This document shows positions 9,266 to 17,944 of a DNA stretch of 34,519 bases, one piece after another (the first letter of the stretch is position 1; every line of letters starts with the position of its first letter). The position numbers and the translations under genes were made by a program. The notes under the pieces were generated by a model that was given only the letters and a program-made list of their open reading frames with translations, was not told the origin of the DNA and searched no databases. The DNA lies in assembly GCA_018883725.1 (NCBI GenBank), contig JAHLFN010000055.1, positions 1 to 34,519 on the forward strand. The letters are read 5' to 3'. The stretch is from Candidatus Fusobacterium pullicola (GTDB taxonomy: Bacteria; Fusobacteriota; Fusobacteriia; Fusobacteriales; Fusobacteriaceae).

Positions 9266-10531
9266 CTAGAATATCTCCAGTTTAATATTTAGTTTTTTCA
9301 AATCTTCAAAGAAATTAGGATAGGATTTTGAAATTGCTTCAGCTCCATCAATAATTAAAGGTTTATCAAGCATTGTTGCAAAAATAGCAAGACTCATAAC
9401 AACTCTATGGTCTTTATGTCCAAAAACTTCATTACAGCTAGTATAATTTCTTTTTCCTGTGATATAAATACTATCTTGATCAGAGTTTATATCTACTCCC
9501 AATTTTTTAAGCTCCATTTCCATAGCTTCTATTCTATCACTCTCTTTATATCTTAATCTATGAGCATTGTATATCTTAAAACTTCCATTACCATATGCAG
9601 ATAATACAGTTAGAATAGGACCAAGATCAGGACAATTTTCAAGGTTAATATTATAGCTTTGTGGAATACCATTAAAAAATCTATATCCATTTTCAAGGGT
9701 TTCCACATCAATATGACATTTTTTTAAAATATCAATTATCTCTTTATCCCCCTGTTTAGATTTTGTATTCAATCCTTTACAAGTCAGATCGTTATTAATA
9801 GCACCCAATACTGCAAAAAAACCAAGTTGAGAAAAATCACCTTCTACATAGTAATCAGTTGGAGTGTAGTGTTGGTTTCCTTTAATAAAAATAGTCAACT
9901 CATCTAAAAATTCAATCTCTATTCCAAATCTATTTAACATTTCAATAGTTAAATCAATATATGATTTTGATTCAAAGGGAGGAATAATTTTAATAGTAGA
10001 ATCTCCCTCAAGAAGTGGAAGAGTAAATAGCAATCCACTTATGAATTGAGAGCTAATATCTCCTCTAATGGTATAGTTAGTAGCTTTTAATTTACCAGAT
10101 ATCTCAATTTTTTCATTATCTTGAAAGTATAAAAGATTTTGACTTTTGAATATCTCTTCATATATTTTTTGTGGACGTTGGAGCAGTCTATTTCTACCTC
10201 TAAACTCAATTTTTTGATTAGTAAGTGAAAATATAGGAATGAAAAATCTAAGGGTAGAACCAGATTCATTACACTCTATAATATTTTCCTTTAAATTAGA
10301 AAAATTTTTAACTCCTTCAATATATAAATTATTACCTTCTTCTGTTATAATAGCTCCAAGTTTTCTCATTCCTTGAATAGTAGCAATGATGTCATCAGAG
10401 TAAGCTATATTTTCAATTTTACTTTTACCATTTGCAAGAGAGGCACAGATAATAGCTCTGTGTGCCATACTTTTTGAAGGTGGAAGAGTAACTTCACCAG
10501 AACATTTTGATGGATATATTTTAACTTTCAT
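9266..10531 (-). CDS. aroA: 3-phosphoshikimate 1-carboxyvinyltransferase (EPSP synthase)
   Basis: A 421-residue shikimate-pathway enzyme that joins PEP and shikimate-3-phosphate. The N-terminal substrate loop is LPPSKSMAHRAII (~16-28). ESGSTLRFFIPIF (~89-101) stands where the glyphosate-site NAGTAMR segment usually lies, with Ser in place of Ala as in class II-like enzymes. The C-terminal RLRYKESDRIEAM motif and the DHRVVMSLAI segment are present. AGGAG lies about 7 bases before the ATG. No other aro gene is adjacent, so it is a single-gene unit here. Two-domain inverted alpha/beta barrel architecture and length are normal. Confidence 0.95.
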   Translation of the reverse strand: MKVKIYPSKCSGEVTLPPSKSMAHRAIICASLANGKSKIENIAYSDDIIATIQGMRKLGAIITEEGNNLYIEGVKNFSNLKENIIECNESGSTLRFFIPIFSLTNQKIEFRGRNRLLQRPQKIYEEIFKSQNLLYFQDNEKIEISGKLKATNYTIRGDISSQFISGLLFTLPLLEGDSTIKIIPPFESKSYIDLTIEMLNRFGIEIEFLDELTIFIKGNQHYTPTDYYVEGDFSQLGFFAVLGAINNDLTCKGLNTKSKQGDKEIIDILKKCHIDVETLENGYRFFNGIPQSYNINLENCPDLGPILTVLSAYGNGSFKIYNAHRLRYKESDRIEAMEMELKKLGVDINSDQDSIYITGKRNYTSCNEVFGHKDHRVVMSLAIFATMLDKPLIIDGAEAISKSYPNFFEDLKKLNIKLEIF

Positions 10532-10622
10532 AATAACTCCTTAATTTTTTTCTATATTTTACAACTTTTTCTCTTAAAATAATAGTCTTGAAAAATAAAT
10601 TTAGGAAATATAAATATATGAT

Positions 10623-10651
10623 TTGACGTATTTTATAAAAAATGGTATAAT
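10623..10651 (+). promoter_or_regulatory. Near-consensus promoter of brnQ
   Basis: TTGACG (10623-10628), a 17-base spacer and TATAAT (10646-10651), preceded by TGG as an extended -10. The leader to the brnQ start is about 70-80 bases and shows no T-box or attenuator structure. Confidence 0.75.
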
Positions 10652-10721
10652 TTATAAGTCGTTTATGTCTAAAAAAATAGTATAAAACATATTTATGGGG
10701 ATAGAACATTAAAAACTGAAT

Positions 10722-10739
10722 AAGGGAGTGAGAACAATT
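10722..10739 (+). promoter_or_regulatory. Ribosome binding site and ambiguous start codon of brnQ
   Basis: AAGGGAG (10722-10728) is the only plausible Shine-Dalgarno sequence. Its last G is the first base of the GTG codon, which leaves no spacer. The next candidate in frame is ATT at 10737-10739 with a normal 8-base spacer. An in-frame TAA at 10710 rules out starts further upstream, apart from a CTG at 10716. Confidence 0.5.
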
Positions 10740-12017
10740 TATAAGAGCAAGGATATTATTTTAACAGGATTTGCACTATTTGCAATGTTATTTGGAGCAG
10801 GAAACTTAATATTTCCACCAACTGTAGGATATATAGTAGGAGATAACTGGAAATTAGCAGCTTTTGGTTTTTGTATTACTGGAATTGGTTTTCCATTAAT
10901 GGGAATAATAGCTTCAGGTTTTGCTGGTACAGAACTGGATCACTTTTCAGATAAAGTATCACCACTATTTAGTAGAGTTTTTAATACTGTCTTAATTTTA
11001 GCAATAGGACCATTTTTAGCTATACCAAGAACTGGAGCAACAGCTTATGAAGTAATGGTACTTCCACATTTAAATGGAGATAGTTCAATATTAAAGTATC
11101 TATTTCTAGCAATTTATTTTGGAGTTGTTTTACTATTTTCTTTGAGAGAGAGTGAAGTAATAGATAGAATAGGGAAAATTTTAACTCCAATTCTTTTAAT
11201 AGTTTTAGCTATTATAATATTTAAAGGGGTATCTACTCCGATAGGAGAGGTAATAGCAACAGGAACGACAAATAATTTTAGATATGGATTCTATAATGGG
11301 TATCAGACAATGGATACTCTTGCAGCTATTATATTTGCAAGTATAATTTTAAAAACTATAACTGGAAAAAATAAAGATTTAGGAAGAAAAGAGCAATTAG
11401 TATTTTTATTAAAAGCTAGTGGAATAGCTGTATTAGGATTAGCAATAGTATATGGAGGACTTTTATATATAGGTGCAACTTCAACAGCTGTATTAGAAAA
11501 TAGAGGAACAACTCAGCTTTTAAATGATATTATAGCAAGACTTTTAGGAAAAACTGGAAATATTCTTCTAGGTATCTGTGTTGCTGGAGCATGTCTTACT
11601 ACTGCAATAGGGCTTACAGCTACAGTTGGAGATTATTTTAGTTCAATATTAAAAATTAAATATGAAAAAATAGTTATTATTAATGTTTTAGTAAGTTTTA
11701 TTTTTGCTAGTTTTGGTGTTGATTTAATAGTTCAGATAGCAGCTCCAATATTAACTTTTATATATCCAATAGCTATTGTTCTTATAGTTTTAAACTTCTT
11801 TAAAAAATATTTAGGAAGTAGAGGAGTATTTATAGGGTGTGTAATAGGAGCTGGATTGATAGGAGCAGTTGAAACTTTACAAATGTTAGGAGCATGTCCA
11901 GTTACAATAGCAACTCTATATACAAGGCTACCTTTCCAAGATTATGGATTAGCTTGGATATTACCAAGTATAGTATTTGGAGTAGTATTTAGAGTGATAG
12001 AGAAGATAAGAAAGTAA
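10728..12017 (+). CDS. brnQ: Branched-chain amino acid transporter BrnQ (LIVCS family)
   Basis: A ~426-429-residue inner-membrane carrier with about 12 hydrophobic segments that imports Leu, Ile and Val with Na+ or H+. The N-terminus ILTGFALFAMLFGAGNLIFPP is the LIVCS hallmark, and GACLTTAIGLTATVGDYF is another conserved segment. The start is unclear. GTG 10728 overlaps the only good ribosome site (AAGGGAG, 10722-10728), while ATT 10737 lies 8 bases beyond it and gives the usual family N-terminal length. No in-frame ATG is available before the first membrane helix. It has its own promoter and terminator, so it is monocistronic. Confidence 0.93.
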   Translation: MRTIYKSKDIILTGFALFAMLFGAGNLIFPPTVGYIVGDNWKLAAFGFCITGIGFPLMGIIASGFAGTELDHFSDKVSPLFSRVFNTVLILAIGPFLAIPRTGATAYEVMVLPHLNGDSSILKYLFLAIYFGVVLLFSLRESEVIDRIGKILTPILLIVLAIIIFKGVSTPIGEVIATGTTNNFRYGFYNGYQTMDTLAAIIFASIILKTITGKNKDLGRKEQLVFLLKASGIAVLGLAIVYGGLLYIGATSTAVLENRGTTQLLNDIIARLLGKTGNILLGICVAGACLTTAIGLTATVGDYFSSILKIKYEKIVIINVLVSFIFASFGVDLIVQIAAPILTFIYPIAIVLIVLNFFKKYLGSRGVFIGCVIGAGLIGAVETLQMLGACPVTIATLYTRLPFQDYGLAWILPSIVFGVVFRVIEKIRK

Positions 12018-12033
12018 AATAATTTAATTATAT

Positions 12034-12073
12034 AAAGGGAAAAAGCCTACTAATAGTAGATTTTTTCCTTTTT
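12034..12073 (+). terminator. Intrinsic terminator after brnQ
   Basis: An imperfect stem of about 16 bp (12034-12050 with 12056-12072) with a 5-base loop ends in a T-rich arm and TTTTT. It lies 17 bases after the brnQ stop. Confidence 0.75.
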
Positions 12074-12101
12074 ATATTTATATACAAAATATTTTCTAGT
12101 A

Positions 12102-12110
12102 TGGTATAAT
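12102..12110 (+). promoter_or_regulatory. Extended -10 promoter of the rluD operon
   Basis: TGG followed by TATAAT (12105-12110), as at brnQ and miaB. The -35 region is weak. The ATG of rluD is 33 bases downstream. Confidence 0.55.
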
Positions 12111-12142
12111 ATAGTGAATAGAGAATGTATAGGAGAAAAATA

Positions 12143-13099
12143 ATGGATATAAAGGAAACATTAACAGTATATGCTAATGAAGATGATAAAGGTAAAAGAA
12201 TAGATAAATTTTTAAATGAGTTGATAGATGATGCAACTAGATCATATATCCAAAAGATAATAGATAATGGATTAGTAGAGATACAGGGAAAAAAGATTAC
12301 AAAGAGTGGAAATAAATTAAAGGGAACGGAAACGATTGTTGTAAATATTCCAGAGGATGAGGTGTTAGATTTAATACCAGAAGATATACCACTAGATATA
12401 ATTTATGAGGATAGTGATATAGTGGTAATTAATAAATCACCTAATTTAGTGGTACATCCAGCCCATGGAAATTATACAGGAACACTTGTGAATGCTCTTT
12501 TATATCATATAAAGGATCTATCTACAATAAATGGAGTGATAAGACCAGGTATAGTTCATAGATTGGATAAGGATACAAGTGGAGTAATAGTAGTAGCGAA
12601 AAATGATGAGGCTCATGGAAAACTTTCAGAGATGTTTAAAGAGAAAACTTTAGAAAAAACCTATGTTTGTATAACAAAGGGAATATTTAAGGAAAAAAGT
12701 GGAAGAGTAGAAACTTTGATAGGAAGAGATCCTAGAGATAGAAAGAAGATGGCGGTAGTAAATGAGAATGGAAAGATAGCTATCTCAAATTATGAAGTTT
12801 TAGATGAGGGAAAAAATCACTCTTTAGTTAAGGTAAGAATAGAAACTGGAAGAACTCATCAAATAAGAGTTCATATGAAACATCTTAATCACCCAATAAT
12901 GGGAGATACAACCTATGGAAATGGGAGCGAAGGAGCAGAGAGACAGATGCTACACGCTTACAGTTTAAAATTTACACATCCTACAAAAAATATTGAGATG
13001 AGGGTAATTGCTCCATTACCTGAAGATTTTAAAAGAGCGGCAAGACATGTGGGAATAGATATATCTAAGATAGAAAGTGAGATAAAAGATGGAGAGTAA
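12143..13099 (+). CDS. rluD: RluD-type ribosomal large-subunit pseudouridine synthase (RluA family)
   Basis: A 318-residue enzyme that converts uridines of 23S rRNA to pseudouridine. The start is ATG 12143, since AGGAG (12131-12135) is 7 bases before it; the upstream in-frame ATG 12125 has no ribosome site. An S4 RNA-binding domain occupies ~8-70. The catalytic motif HRLDKDTSG has Asp142, and GRTHQIRVHMKHL and HPIMGDTTYG follow as in the RluA/C/D group. RluC and other RluA-family targets cannot be excluded from motif alone. It leads a run of overlapping genes and shares 11 bases with rnhB. Confidence 0.9.
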   Translation: MDIKETLTVYANEDDKGKRIDKFLNELIDDATRSYIQKIIDNGLVEIQGKKITKSGNKLKGTETIVVNIPEDEVLDLIPEDIPLDIIYEDSDIVVINKSPNLVVHPAHGNYTGTLVNALLYHIKDLSTINGVIRPGIVHRLDKDTSGVIVVAKNDEAHGKLSEMFKEKTLEKTYVCITKGIFKEKSGRVETLIGRDPRDRKKMAVVNENGKIAISNYEVLDEGKNHSLVKVRIETGRTHQIRVHMKHLNHPIMGDTTYGNGSEGAERQMLHAYSLKFTHPTKNIEMRVIAPLPEDFKRAARHVGIDISKIESEIKDGE

Positions 13100-13709
13100 T
13101 TTACTTTATCAATTTGATTTAGAAAAAGGAACAGAGATAATAGGAGTAGATGAAGCTGGAAGAGGACCTCTTGCTGGGAGTGTCGTAGCAGCAGCAGTAA
13201 AATTAAAAAAATATTCAGAAAAACTTCAGGAGATAAATGATTCTAAGAAACTTACTGAGAAAAAGAGAGAGAAACTTTTCGATATTATTATGGAAAATTT
13301 TGAAGTAGGTATAGGAGTAGCTTCAGCTCAAGAGATAGATGAGATAAATATATTGAATGCAACTTTCTTAGCTATGAGAAGAGCTATAGAGGAGTTAGGA
13401 AAAAAGAGTAGTACAGATGTTCTGATACTTGTAGATGGAAATTTTAAAATAAGAGAGTATAATGGAGAGCAGGAACCGGTGATAAAAGGGGATGCGAAGA
13501 GTTTATCTATAGCAGCAGCTTCTATAATTGCAAAGGTAACAAGAGATAGGATGTTAGTTGAAGAGGGAAAAGAGTATCCAGAATACCACTTTGAAAAACA
13601 TAAAGGATATGGAACAAAGGCTCATAGAGAAGCTCTTTTAAAGTATGGACCAACACCTATTCACAGAAAGACATTTTTAACAAAAATATTGGGAGAAAAT
13701 GCAAAATAA
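13089..13709 (+). CDS. rnhB: Ribonuclease HII
   Basis: A 206-residue enzyme that cuts RNA in RNA/DNA hybrids and removes single ribonucleotides from DNA. The acidic active site is visible: GVDEAGRGPLAG (D and E at ~20-21), LVDGNF (D ~116) and the D of AKVTRDRM (~155). NDSKKLTEKKRE and KHKGYGTKAH are other RNase HII signatures. The ATG lies inside the last codons of rluD (11-base overlap), and the gene overlaps yraN in the same way. Confidence 0.95.
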   Translation: MESNLLYQFDLEKGTEIIGVDEAGRGPLAGSVVAAAVKLKKYSEKLQEINDSKKLTEKKREKLFDIIMENFEVGIGVASAQEIDEINILNATFLAMRRAIEELGKKSSTDVLILVDGNFKIREYNGEQEPVIKGDAKSLSIAAASIIAKVTRDRMLVEEGKEYPEYHFEKHKGYGTKAHREALLKYGPTPIHRKTFLTKILGENAK

Positions 13710-14061
13710 TAGAAGTGTTGGAGATAGGTATGAGGAGTTAGCTACAAAGTTACTTATCTCAAGAGGATATGAGATACTAGAGAGAAATTATAGAGTTAAA
13801 GCTGGCGAGATAGATATAATTGCAAGGATAGAGGACACGATAGTATTTGTAGAGGTAAAGTATAGAAAAGATAGTAGATTTGGTTATGGAATAGAGGCAG
13901 TTGATTATAGAAAGATTAGAAGAATATATAAAGCTGCCGAAATTTATCTGACTTTGAATAGAAAATTATCATCTAAGATTAGATTTGATTGTATAAGTTT
14001 TTTAGGGAAAAAAATATCTTGGACAAAAAATTTAACATGGGGTGATGAAATTGGATTTTAA
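13699..14061 (+). CDS. YraN/UPF0102 family nuclease-fold protein
   Basis: A 120-residue protein of the UPF0102 family, which has a restriction-endonuclease-like (Holliday-resolvase-like) fold. The core GEIDIIARIEDTIVFVEVKYR contains the D...ExK catalytic pattern. The N-terminal GDRYEELATKLLISRGYEIL is typical. It commonly lies beside rnhB, as here, with an 11-base overlap. The physiological substrate of this family is not well established. Its last 17 bases overlap the Zn-ribbon gene. Confidence 0.92.
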   Translation: MQNNRSVGDRYEELATKLLISRGYEILERNYRVKAGEIDIIARIEDTIVFVEVKYRKDSRFGYGIEAVDYRKIRRIYKAAEIYLTLNRKLSSKIRFDCISFLGKKISWTKNLTWGDEIGF

Positions 14062-14254
14062 ATGTGTAAAATGTGGATGTGAAAAATATCAAGTAAAAAC
14101 AACAGTTATTCCAGAAAAAAGCCCTGGTTTAAAGCTAGAGTTTGGAACTTATTATATAAAAACCTGCCTTAACTGTGGATATACGGAGATGTATTCTGCA
14201 AAGATAGTGAATATGGAGAAAAATGATAAGAAAAAACCTTGTCCAGAGTATTAA
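14045..14254 (+). CDS. Small Zn-ribbon protein (predicted nucleic-acid-binding, COG3478-like)
   Basis: A 69-residue protein. ATG 14045 is preferred over the in-frame GTG one codon earlier because it follows the GGGG at 14038-14041. Two knuckles, CVKCG near the start and CLNCGYTEMYSAK near residue 45, form a four-Cys zinc ribbon. The middle has the KSPGLKLEFGTYY stretch typical of this small family. It overlaps yraN by 17 bases and comF by 32 bases, so it is clearly part of the operon. Nucleic-acid binding is predicted for the family, not shown. Confidence 0.82.
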   Translation: MKLDFKCVKCGCEKYQVKTTVIPEKSPGLKLEFGTYYIKTCLNCGYTEMYSAKIVNMEKNDKKKPCPEY

Positions 14255-14864
14255 AAATCTGGTTTTTTCTCAAAGATGTCCAATATGTAAAAAAATTTCC
14301 CAAGATAACAGTTATATTTGTGAAGAGTGTTATTTTACTCTAAGAAAAAAGGGTAAGATAAAAAATATTGAAAATTATTACTATTTGTATTATTATAACG
14401 ATGAGATAAAGAGATTAATAGCTGATTTTAAATTAAAAAATAGAAAAAGTTTAGGAAAAGAGATATCCTCTATTATTAAGAGACCTTTAACAGAACTTAT
14501 TTTAGAGAAGGAAATTGATATGATATTGCCTGTTCCTATAAGTAAAGAACGGGAGAAAGAGAGAGGCTTTAATCAAGTAGAGGAGTTACTTGATAATTGT
14601 GGTATAAAGTATCAGAAGATAGAAAGAGAAAAAAATACTAAACATATGTATGAGTTACTCAATAGTGGAAGTAGAAAGGAAAATATCTACAATGCCTTTA
14701 GAAATAGAGGATTAGATATAGAGGGAAAGAATATACTGATTGTAGATGATATTGTAACAACAGGAAGTACAATAAAAGAGATGGTAAAGGAGATAAAGAA
14801 GGTTGGAACTCCCAATAATATATATGTTTTCTCTTTAGCTGTTTCAAAAATTTTTAAGCCATAG
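14223..14864 (+). CDS. comF: ComF-family phosphoribosyltransferase-like protein
   Basis: A 213-residue protein. The N-terminal zinc finger has CPIC (~19-22) and CEEC (~33-36). The C-terminal part is a type I phosphoribosyltransferase fold with DMILPVPISKEREKERGFNQ and the PRPP loop ILIVDDIVTTGSTIKEM. In competent bacteria ComF acts with the ComFA translocase in DNA uptake. No comFA is in this window, so here it may be a ComF homologue with a general DNA or nucleotide role. GGAG (14215-14218) precedes the ATG, and the gene overlaps the Zn-ribbon gene by 32 bases. Confidence 0.9.
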   Translation: MIRKNLVQSIKNLVFSQRCPICKKISQDNSYICEECYFTLRKKGKIKNIENYYYLYYYNDEIKRLIADFKLKNRKSLGKEISSIIKRPLTELILEKEIDMILPVPISKEREKERGFNQVEELLDNCGIKYQKIEREKNTKHMYELLNSGSRKENIYNAFRNRGLDIEGKNILIVDDIVTTGSTIKEMVKEIKKVGTPNNIYVFSLAVSKIFKP

Positions 14865-14877
14865 ATTAGGAGAGAAG

Positions 14878-15498
14878 ATGGAGTTATATATAGATAATAA
14901 AAAGGTAGAGTTAAAGCAAAAAAGATTTAAAAGCTTTGGACGAATGATAAATGAGATAACAAAACAACTGACTCAAGATAATAAAGTTCCATATAAGTTT
15001 TATATAAACGGGGAAAAATTGAAAGATAATACTGTTGTAAATTTAAAAGATTTGAAATTAGTAGAAGTAATAACTAAAACAGAGGGAGAGATGTTGCTAG
15101 ACTCAATAATGAGAGCTAAGGAACAGATTGATATATTTTTCTCAATTTTTGATTCTGAAGATGACGAAGAGGAGAATTCTGGAAAAACAGCAGTAATGGT
15201 GAGTGAGATAGAGATAGTAGAGAGAGGAATATTTTTAAGATGGTTCTATAATCTATTATTACTTATAAAAGCTAGTGGAGATTTAGATTTTGTATATAGT
15301 GATTTTGATGAATATATAGCTGAGTTTGAACGTGAGATGGAACAAGCTGAAAAAGCTTATGATGCCCATGACTATGAAACATTTGTAGAGATGCTAGAAT
15401 TTTCTATAGGAGATCTACTACAGGACTTCTATGAAAATGCTGAAAATTACTATAGTGATATTTTAGAAGAGGAAAATCGTAAAAGATTGCTCAATTAA
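14878..15498 (+). CDS. Acidic protein of unknown function at the end of the rluD-comF operon
   Basis: A 206-residue protein, 13 bases after comF with an AGGAG ribosome site. I do not recognise it. Residues 1-68 look like a compact strand-helix-strand unit (MELYIDNKKVELK ... FYINGEKLKDNTVV), possibly a ubiquitin-like grasp fold. Residues ~70-95 are helical and ~93-100 a very acidic linker (DSEDDEEEN). Residues ~105-206 are predicted helical, strongly acidic and rich in Glu, Tyr and Phe. No signal peptide is present, and the only longer hydrophobic run (~119-131, FLRWFYNLLLLIK) is probably a buried helix. No catalytic motif is evident. It is a cytosolic protein that may bind a partner. Confidence 0.75.
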   Translation: MELYIDNKKVELKQKRFKSFGRMINEITKQLTQDNKVPYKFYINGEKLKDNTVVNLKDLKLVEVITKTEGEMLLDSIMRAKEQIDIFFSIFDSEDDEEENSGKTAVMVSEIEIVERGIFLRWFYNLLLLIKASGDLDFVYSDFDEYIAEFEREMEQAEKAYDAHDYETFVEMLEFSIGDLLQDFYENAENYYSDILEEENRKRLLN

Positions 15499-15524
15499 GA
15501 GTTAGTTACTGACCAATGTAATAG

Positions 15525-15560
15525 TTGAAAATTGCTAAGCTCTATGATAAGATGTAAAAT
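15525..15560 (+). promoter_or_regulatory. Promoter region of tpiA-gpmI, two overlapping candidates
   Basis: TTGAAA (15525-15530) with a 17-base spacer to TAAGAT (15548-15553, preceded by TGA), and TTGCTA (15532-15537) with a 17-base spacer to TAAAAT (15555-15560). The two are offset by 7 bases; one or both may be used. Confidence 0.55.
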
Positions 15561-15593
15561 AAGAGTAAATATAATTATAATGGAGGAAATTTC

Positions 15594-16346
15594 ATGAGAA
15601 CAAATGTAATAGCTGGAAACTGGAAAATGAATAAAACAAATGCAGAAGCTGTAGAAATGCTTACTGAATTAAAAGGATTAGTAAAAGATGTAGAAGGAGT
15701 AAAAATAGTAATAGGAGCTCCATTCACAGCTTTATCAGATGCTGTAAAAGCAGTAGAAGGAAGTAATGTAGAGATAGCTGCTGAAAACGTATATCCAAAA
15801 TCATCAGGAGCTTATACTGGAGAAGTTTCTCCTACAATGTTAAAAGCAATAGGAGTAAAATATGTAATCTTAGGACACTCAGAAAGAAGAGAGTACTTCT
15901 GTGAAACAGATGCATTTATCAACGAGAAAGTAAAGGCTGTACTTGCAGCTGGAATGACTCCTATCCTATGTGTTGGAGAAAAATTAGAAGATAGAGAAGC
16001 TGGAAGAACTACTCAAGTAAATGAAACTCAAGTAAGAGAAGGATTAAAAGATATAACAGCTGAAGAAGCTAAAAATATAATCATAGCTTATGAGCCAGTA
16101 TGGGCAATAGGAACAGGAAAAACTGCTACTCCAGAAATGGCACAAGAAACTCACAAAGAGATTAGAGATGTATTAAGATCTATGTTTGGTGCTGTAGCTG
16201 AAGAGATGGTAATCCAATATGGAGGATCAATGAAACCTGAAAATGCTGCTGAATTATTAGCTCAAGCTGATATCGATGGTGGATTAATAGGAGGAGCTTC
16301 ATTAGAAGCAGCTTCATTTGCTAAAATAGTTTTAGCTGCTAAATAG
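15594..16346 (+). CDS. tpiA: Triosephosphate isomerase
   Basis: A 250-residue glycolytic enzyme interconverting DHAP and glyceraldehyde-3-phosphate. The active site is complete: K11 in AGNWKMNK, H95 in LGHSERRE, E167 in AYEPVWAIGTGK, and the phosphate-binding IQYGGSMKPENA. GGAGG lies before the ATG. It is followed after 24 bases by gpmI in one transcription unit, so this is a glycolysis pair. Confidence 0.98.
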   Translation: MRTNVIAGNWKMNKTNAEAVEMLTELKGLVKDVEGVKIVIGAPFTALSDAVKAVEGSNVEIAAENVYPKSSGAYTGEVSPTMLKAIGVKYVILGHSERREYFCETDAFINEKVKAVLAAGMTPILCVGEKLEDREAGRTTQVNETQVREGLKDITAEEAKNIIIAYEPVWAIGTGKTATPEMAQETHKEIRDVLRSMFGAVAEEMVIQYGGSMKPENAAELLAQADIDGGLIGGASLEAASFAKIVLAAK

Positions 16347-16370
16347 TTAAATTTTAGGAGGAGTAAAATA

Positions 16371-17888
16371 ATGAAAAAACCAGTAATGTTAATGATATTA
16401 GATGGTTGGGGAATAAACAAAAATGCAGATCAAAAAAATGCTATAACTGCTGCTAACCCAGAAACATTTAATAGACTTATGAAAGAGTATCCTCATTCAG
16501 AATTACAAGCTTCTGGAGAGGCAGTAGGATTACCAGAAGGACAAATGGGTAACTCTGAAGTAGGACACTTAAATATAGGATCTGGAAGAATAATATATCA
16601 ACCATTAGTAGAAATTTCAAAAGATATTAAAGAGGGAACAATATATGAAAACCCAGTATTAAAAGAGGCTTTTGAATATGCAGTAGCTAATGGGAAACCA
16701 GTTCACTTTGGTGGACTTCTATCAAATGGTGGAGTACACTCTCACATAGATCACCTATTTGGACTTTTAGCTATGGCTAAAAAATATGGAGTAAAAGCTT
16801 ATGTACACGCTTTCCTAGATGGAAGAGATACAGCTCCACAATCAGCTAAAGGATTTATAGAAGAGTTAGAAGCTAAGATGAAAGAGTTAGGAGAGGGATC
16901 AATAGCTACTCTTTCTGGAAGATACTATGCTATGGACAGAGATAAGAACTGGGATAGAGTAAAATTAGCTTATGATGCTATGGTTTTAGGAGTAGGAAAT
17001 AAAGCTAATTCAGCAATCGAAGCTATAGATGCGTCATATGCAGAAGGAAAAACAGATGAATTTGTTGTTCCAACAGTTGTAGATGCTAATGGTTTAATAA
17101 AAGCTGGAGATGTATTTATCAACTTTAACTTCAGACCTGATAGAGCAAGAGAGATAACAAGAGCTTTAAATGATAAAGAGTTTACAGGATTTGAAAGAGA
17201 ATACCTAGGATTAAAATTCTACTGTATGCGTCAATATGATGCGACAATAGATGCTCCAGTTGTATATGGAGAAAAAGATATCACAAATACATTTGGAGAA
17301 GTTTTAGCAAAAGCTGGAATGAAACAATTAAGAACTGCTGAAACTGAAAAATATGCTCACGTAACTTTCTTCTTTAACGGAGGAAAAGAGGAGCAATTTG
17401 CTGGAGAGGATAGAAAATTAGTTGCATCTCCAAAAGTAGCAACTTATGATTTACAACCAGAAATGTCAGCTTGTGGAGTAACAGAAGGGCTAATGGAAGC
17501 TTTAAACTCTGGAGAGTATGATGTTATAATAGTAAACTATGCTAACCCAGATATGGTAGGACATACAGGAGTATTTGATGCTGCAGTAGCTGCTGTTAAG
17601 AAAGTAGATAAGTGTATTGCTAAGGTTTCTGAAAAAGTTTTAGAACTAGGAGGAACTTTATTAATTACAGCTGACCATGGAAACGTAGAGTTAATGGAAG
17701 ATCCAGAAACTCATATTCCATTCACAGCTCACACTACAAACAACGTACCATTTATCTTAGTTTCTAACGAATACAAAAATGCTAAGTTAGAAGATGGAAA
17801 ATTATCTGATATAGCTCCAACTATGTTAGATATCTTAGGACTTGCTAAGCCAGAAGAGATGAATGGAAAATCTTTATTAGTAAAATAG
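16371..17888 (+). CDS. gpmI: 2,3-bisphosphoglycerate-independent phosphoglycerate mutase
   Basis: A 505-residue, Mn-dependent glycolytic mutase of the alkaline phosphatase superfamily, interconverting 3- and 2-phosphoglycerate. D11 (LILDGWG) and the nucleophile S62 (MGNSEVGHLNIGSGR) are present. The substrate domain shows GGLLSNGGVHSHIDHL and HAFLDGRDT; the C-terminal metal ligands are in NYANPDMVGHTG, TADHGNVE and AHTTNNVPF. Length is normal. AGGAGG precedes the ATG. It is the second gene after tpiA and ends before a strong terminator. Confidence 0.98.
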   Translation: MKKPVMLMILDGWGINKNADQKNAITAANPETFNRLMKEYPHSELQASGEAVGLPEGQMGNSEVGHLNIGSGRIIYQPLVEISKDIKEGTIYENPVLKEAFEYAVANGKPVHFGGLLSNGGVHSHIDHLFGLLAMAKKYGVKAYVHAFLDGRDTAPQSAKGFIEELEAKMKELGEGSIATLSGRYYAMDRDKNWDRVKLAYDAMVLGVGNKANSAIEAIDASYAEGKTDEFVVPTVVDANGLIKAGDVFINFNFRPDRAREITRALNDKEFTGFEREYLGLKFYCMRQYDATIDAPVVYGEKDITNTFGEVLAKAGMKQLRTAETEKYAHVTFFFNGGKEEQFAGEDRKLVASPKVATYDLQPEMSACGVTEGLMEALNSGEYDVIIVNYANPDMVGHTGVFDAAVAAVKKVDKCIAKVSEKVLELGGTLLITADHGNVELMEDPETHIPFTAHTTNNVPFILVSNEYKNAKLEDGKLSDIAPTMLDILGLAKPEEMNGKSLLVK

Positions 17889-17900
17889 TGATGTAAAAAG

Positions 17901-17924
17901 TTTTACCAAATAATATTGGTAAAA
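17901..17924 (-). other. Hairpin between gpmI and glnA, possible back-up minus-strand terminator
   Basis: A perfect 9-bp stem (17901-17909 with 17916-17924) with a 6-base loop. On the + strand it is followed by A residues, but on the minus strand it runs into CTTTTT, so it could stop read-through from glnA. Confidence 0.4.
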
Positions 17925-17944
17925 AATAGATAGCTTTTATATAT

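Noticed and set aside
10521-10709. 62-codon leftward frame upstream of aroA
   Set aside because: AT-rich and basic, with no ribosome site, covering the brnQ promoter and overlapping the aroA start; it is most likely non-coding.
10652-10727. Possible T-box or leader-peptide attenuator before brnQ
   Set aside because: The leader is too short, lacks the T-box consensus and has no terminator hairpin.
15499-15545. Inverted repeat GAGTTAG ... CTAAGCTC after the unknown acidic gene
   Set aside because: The match is short and imperfect and there is no T tract; it is not a convincing terminator.
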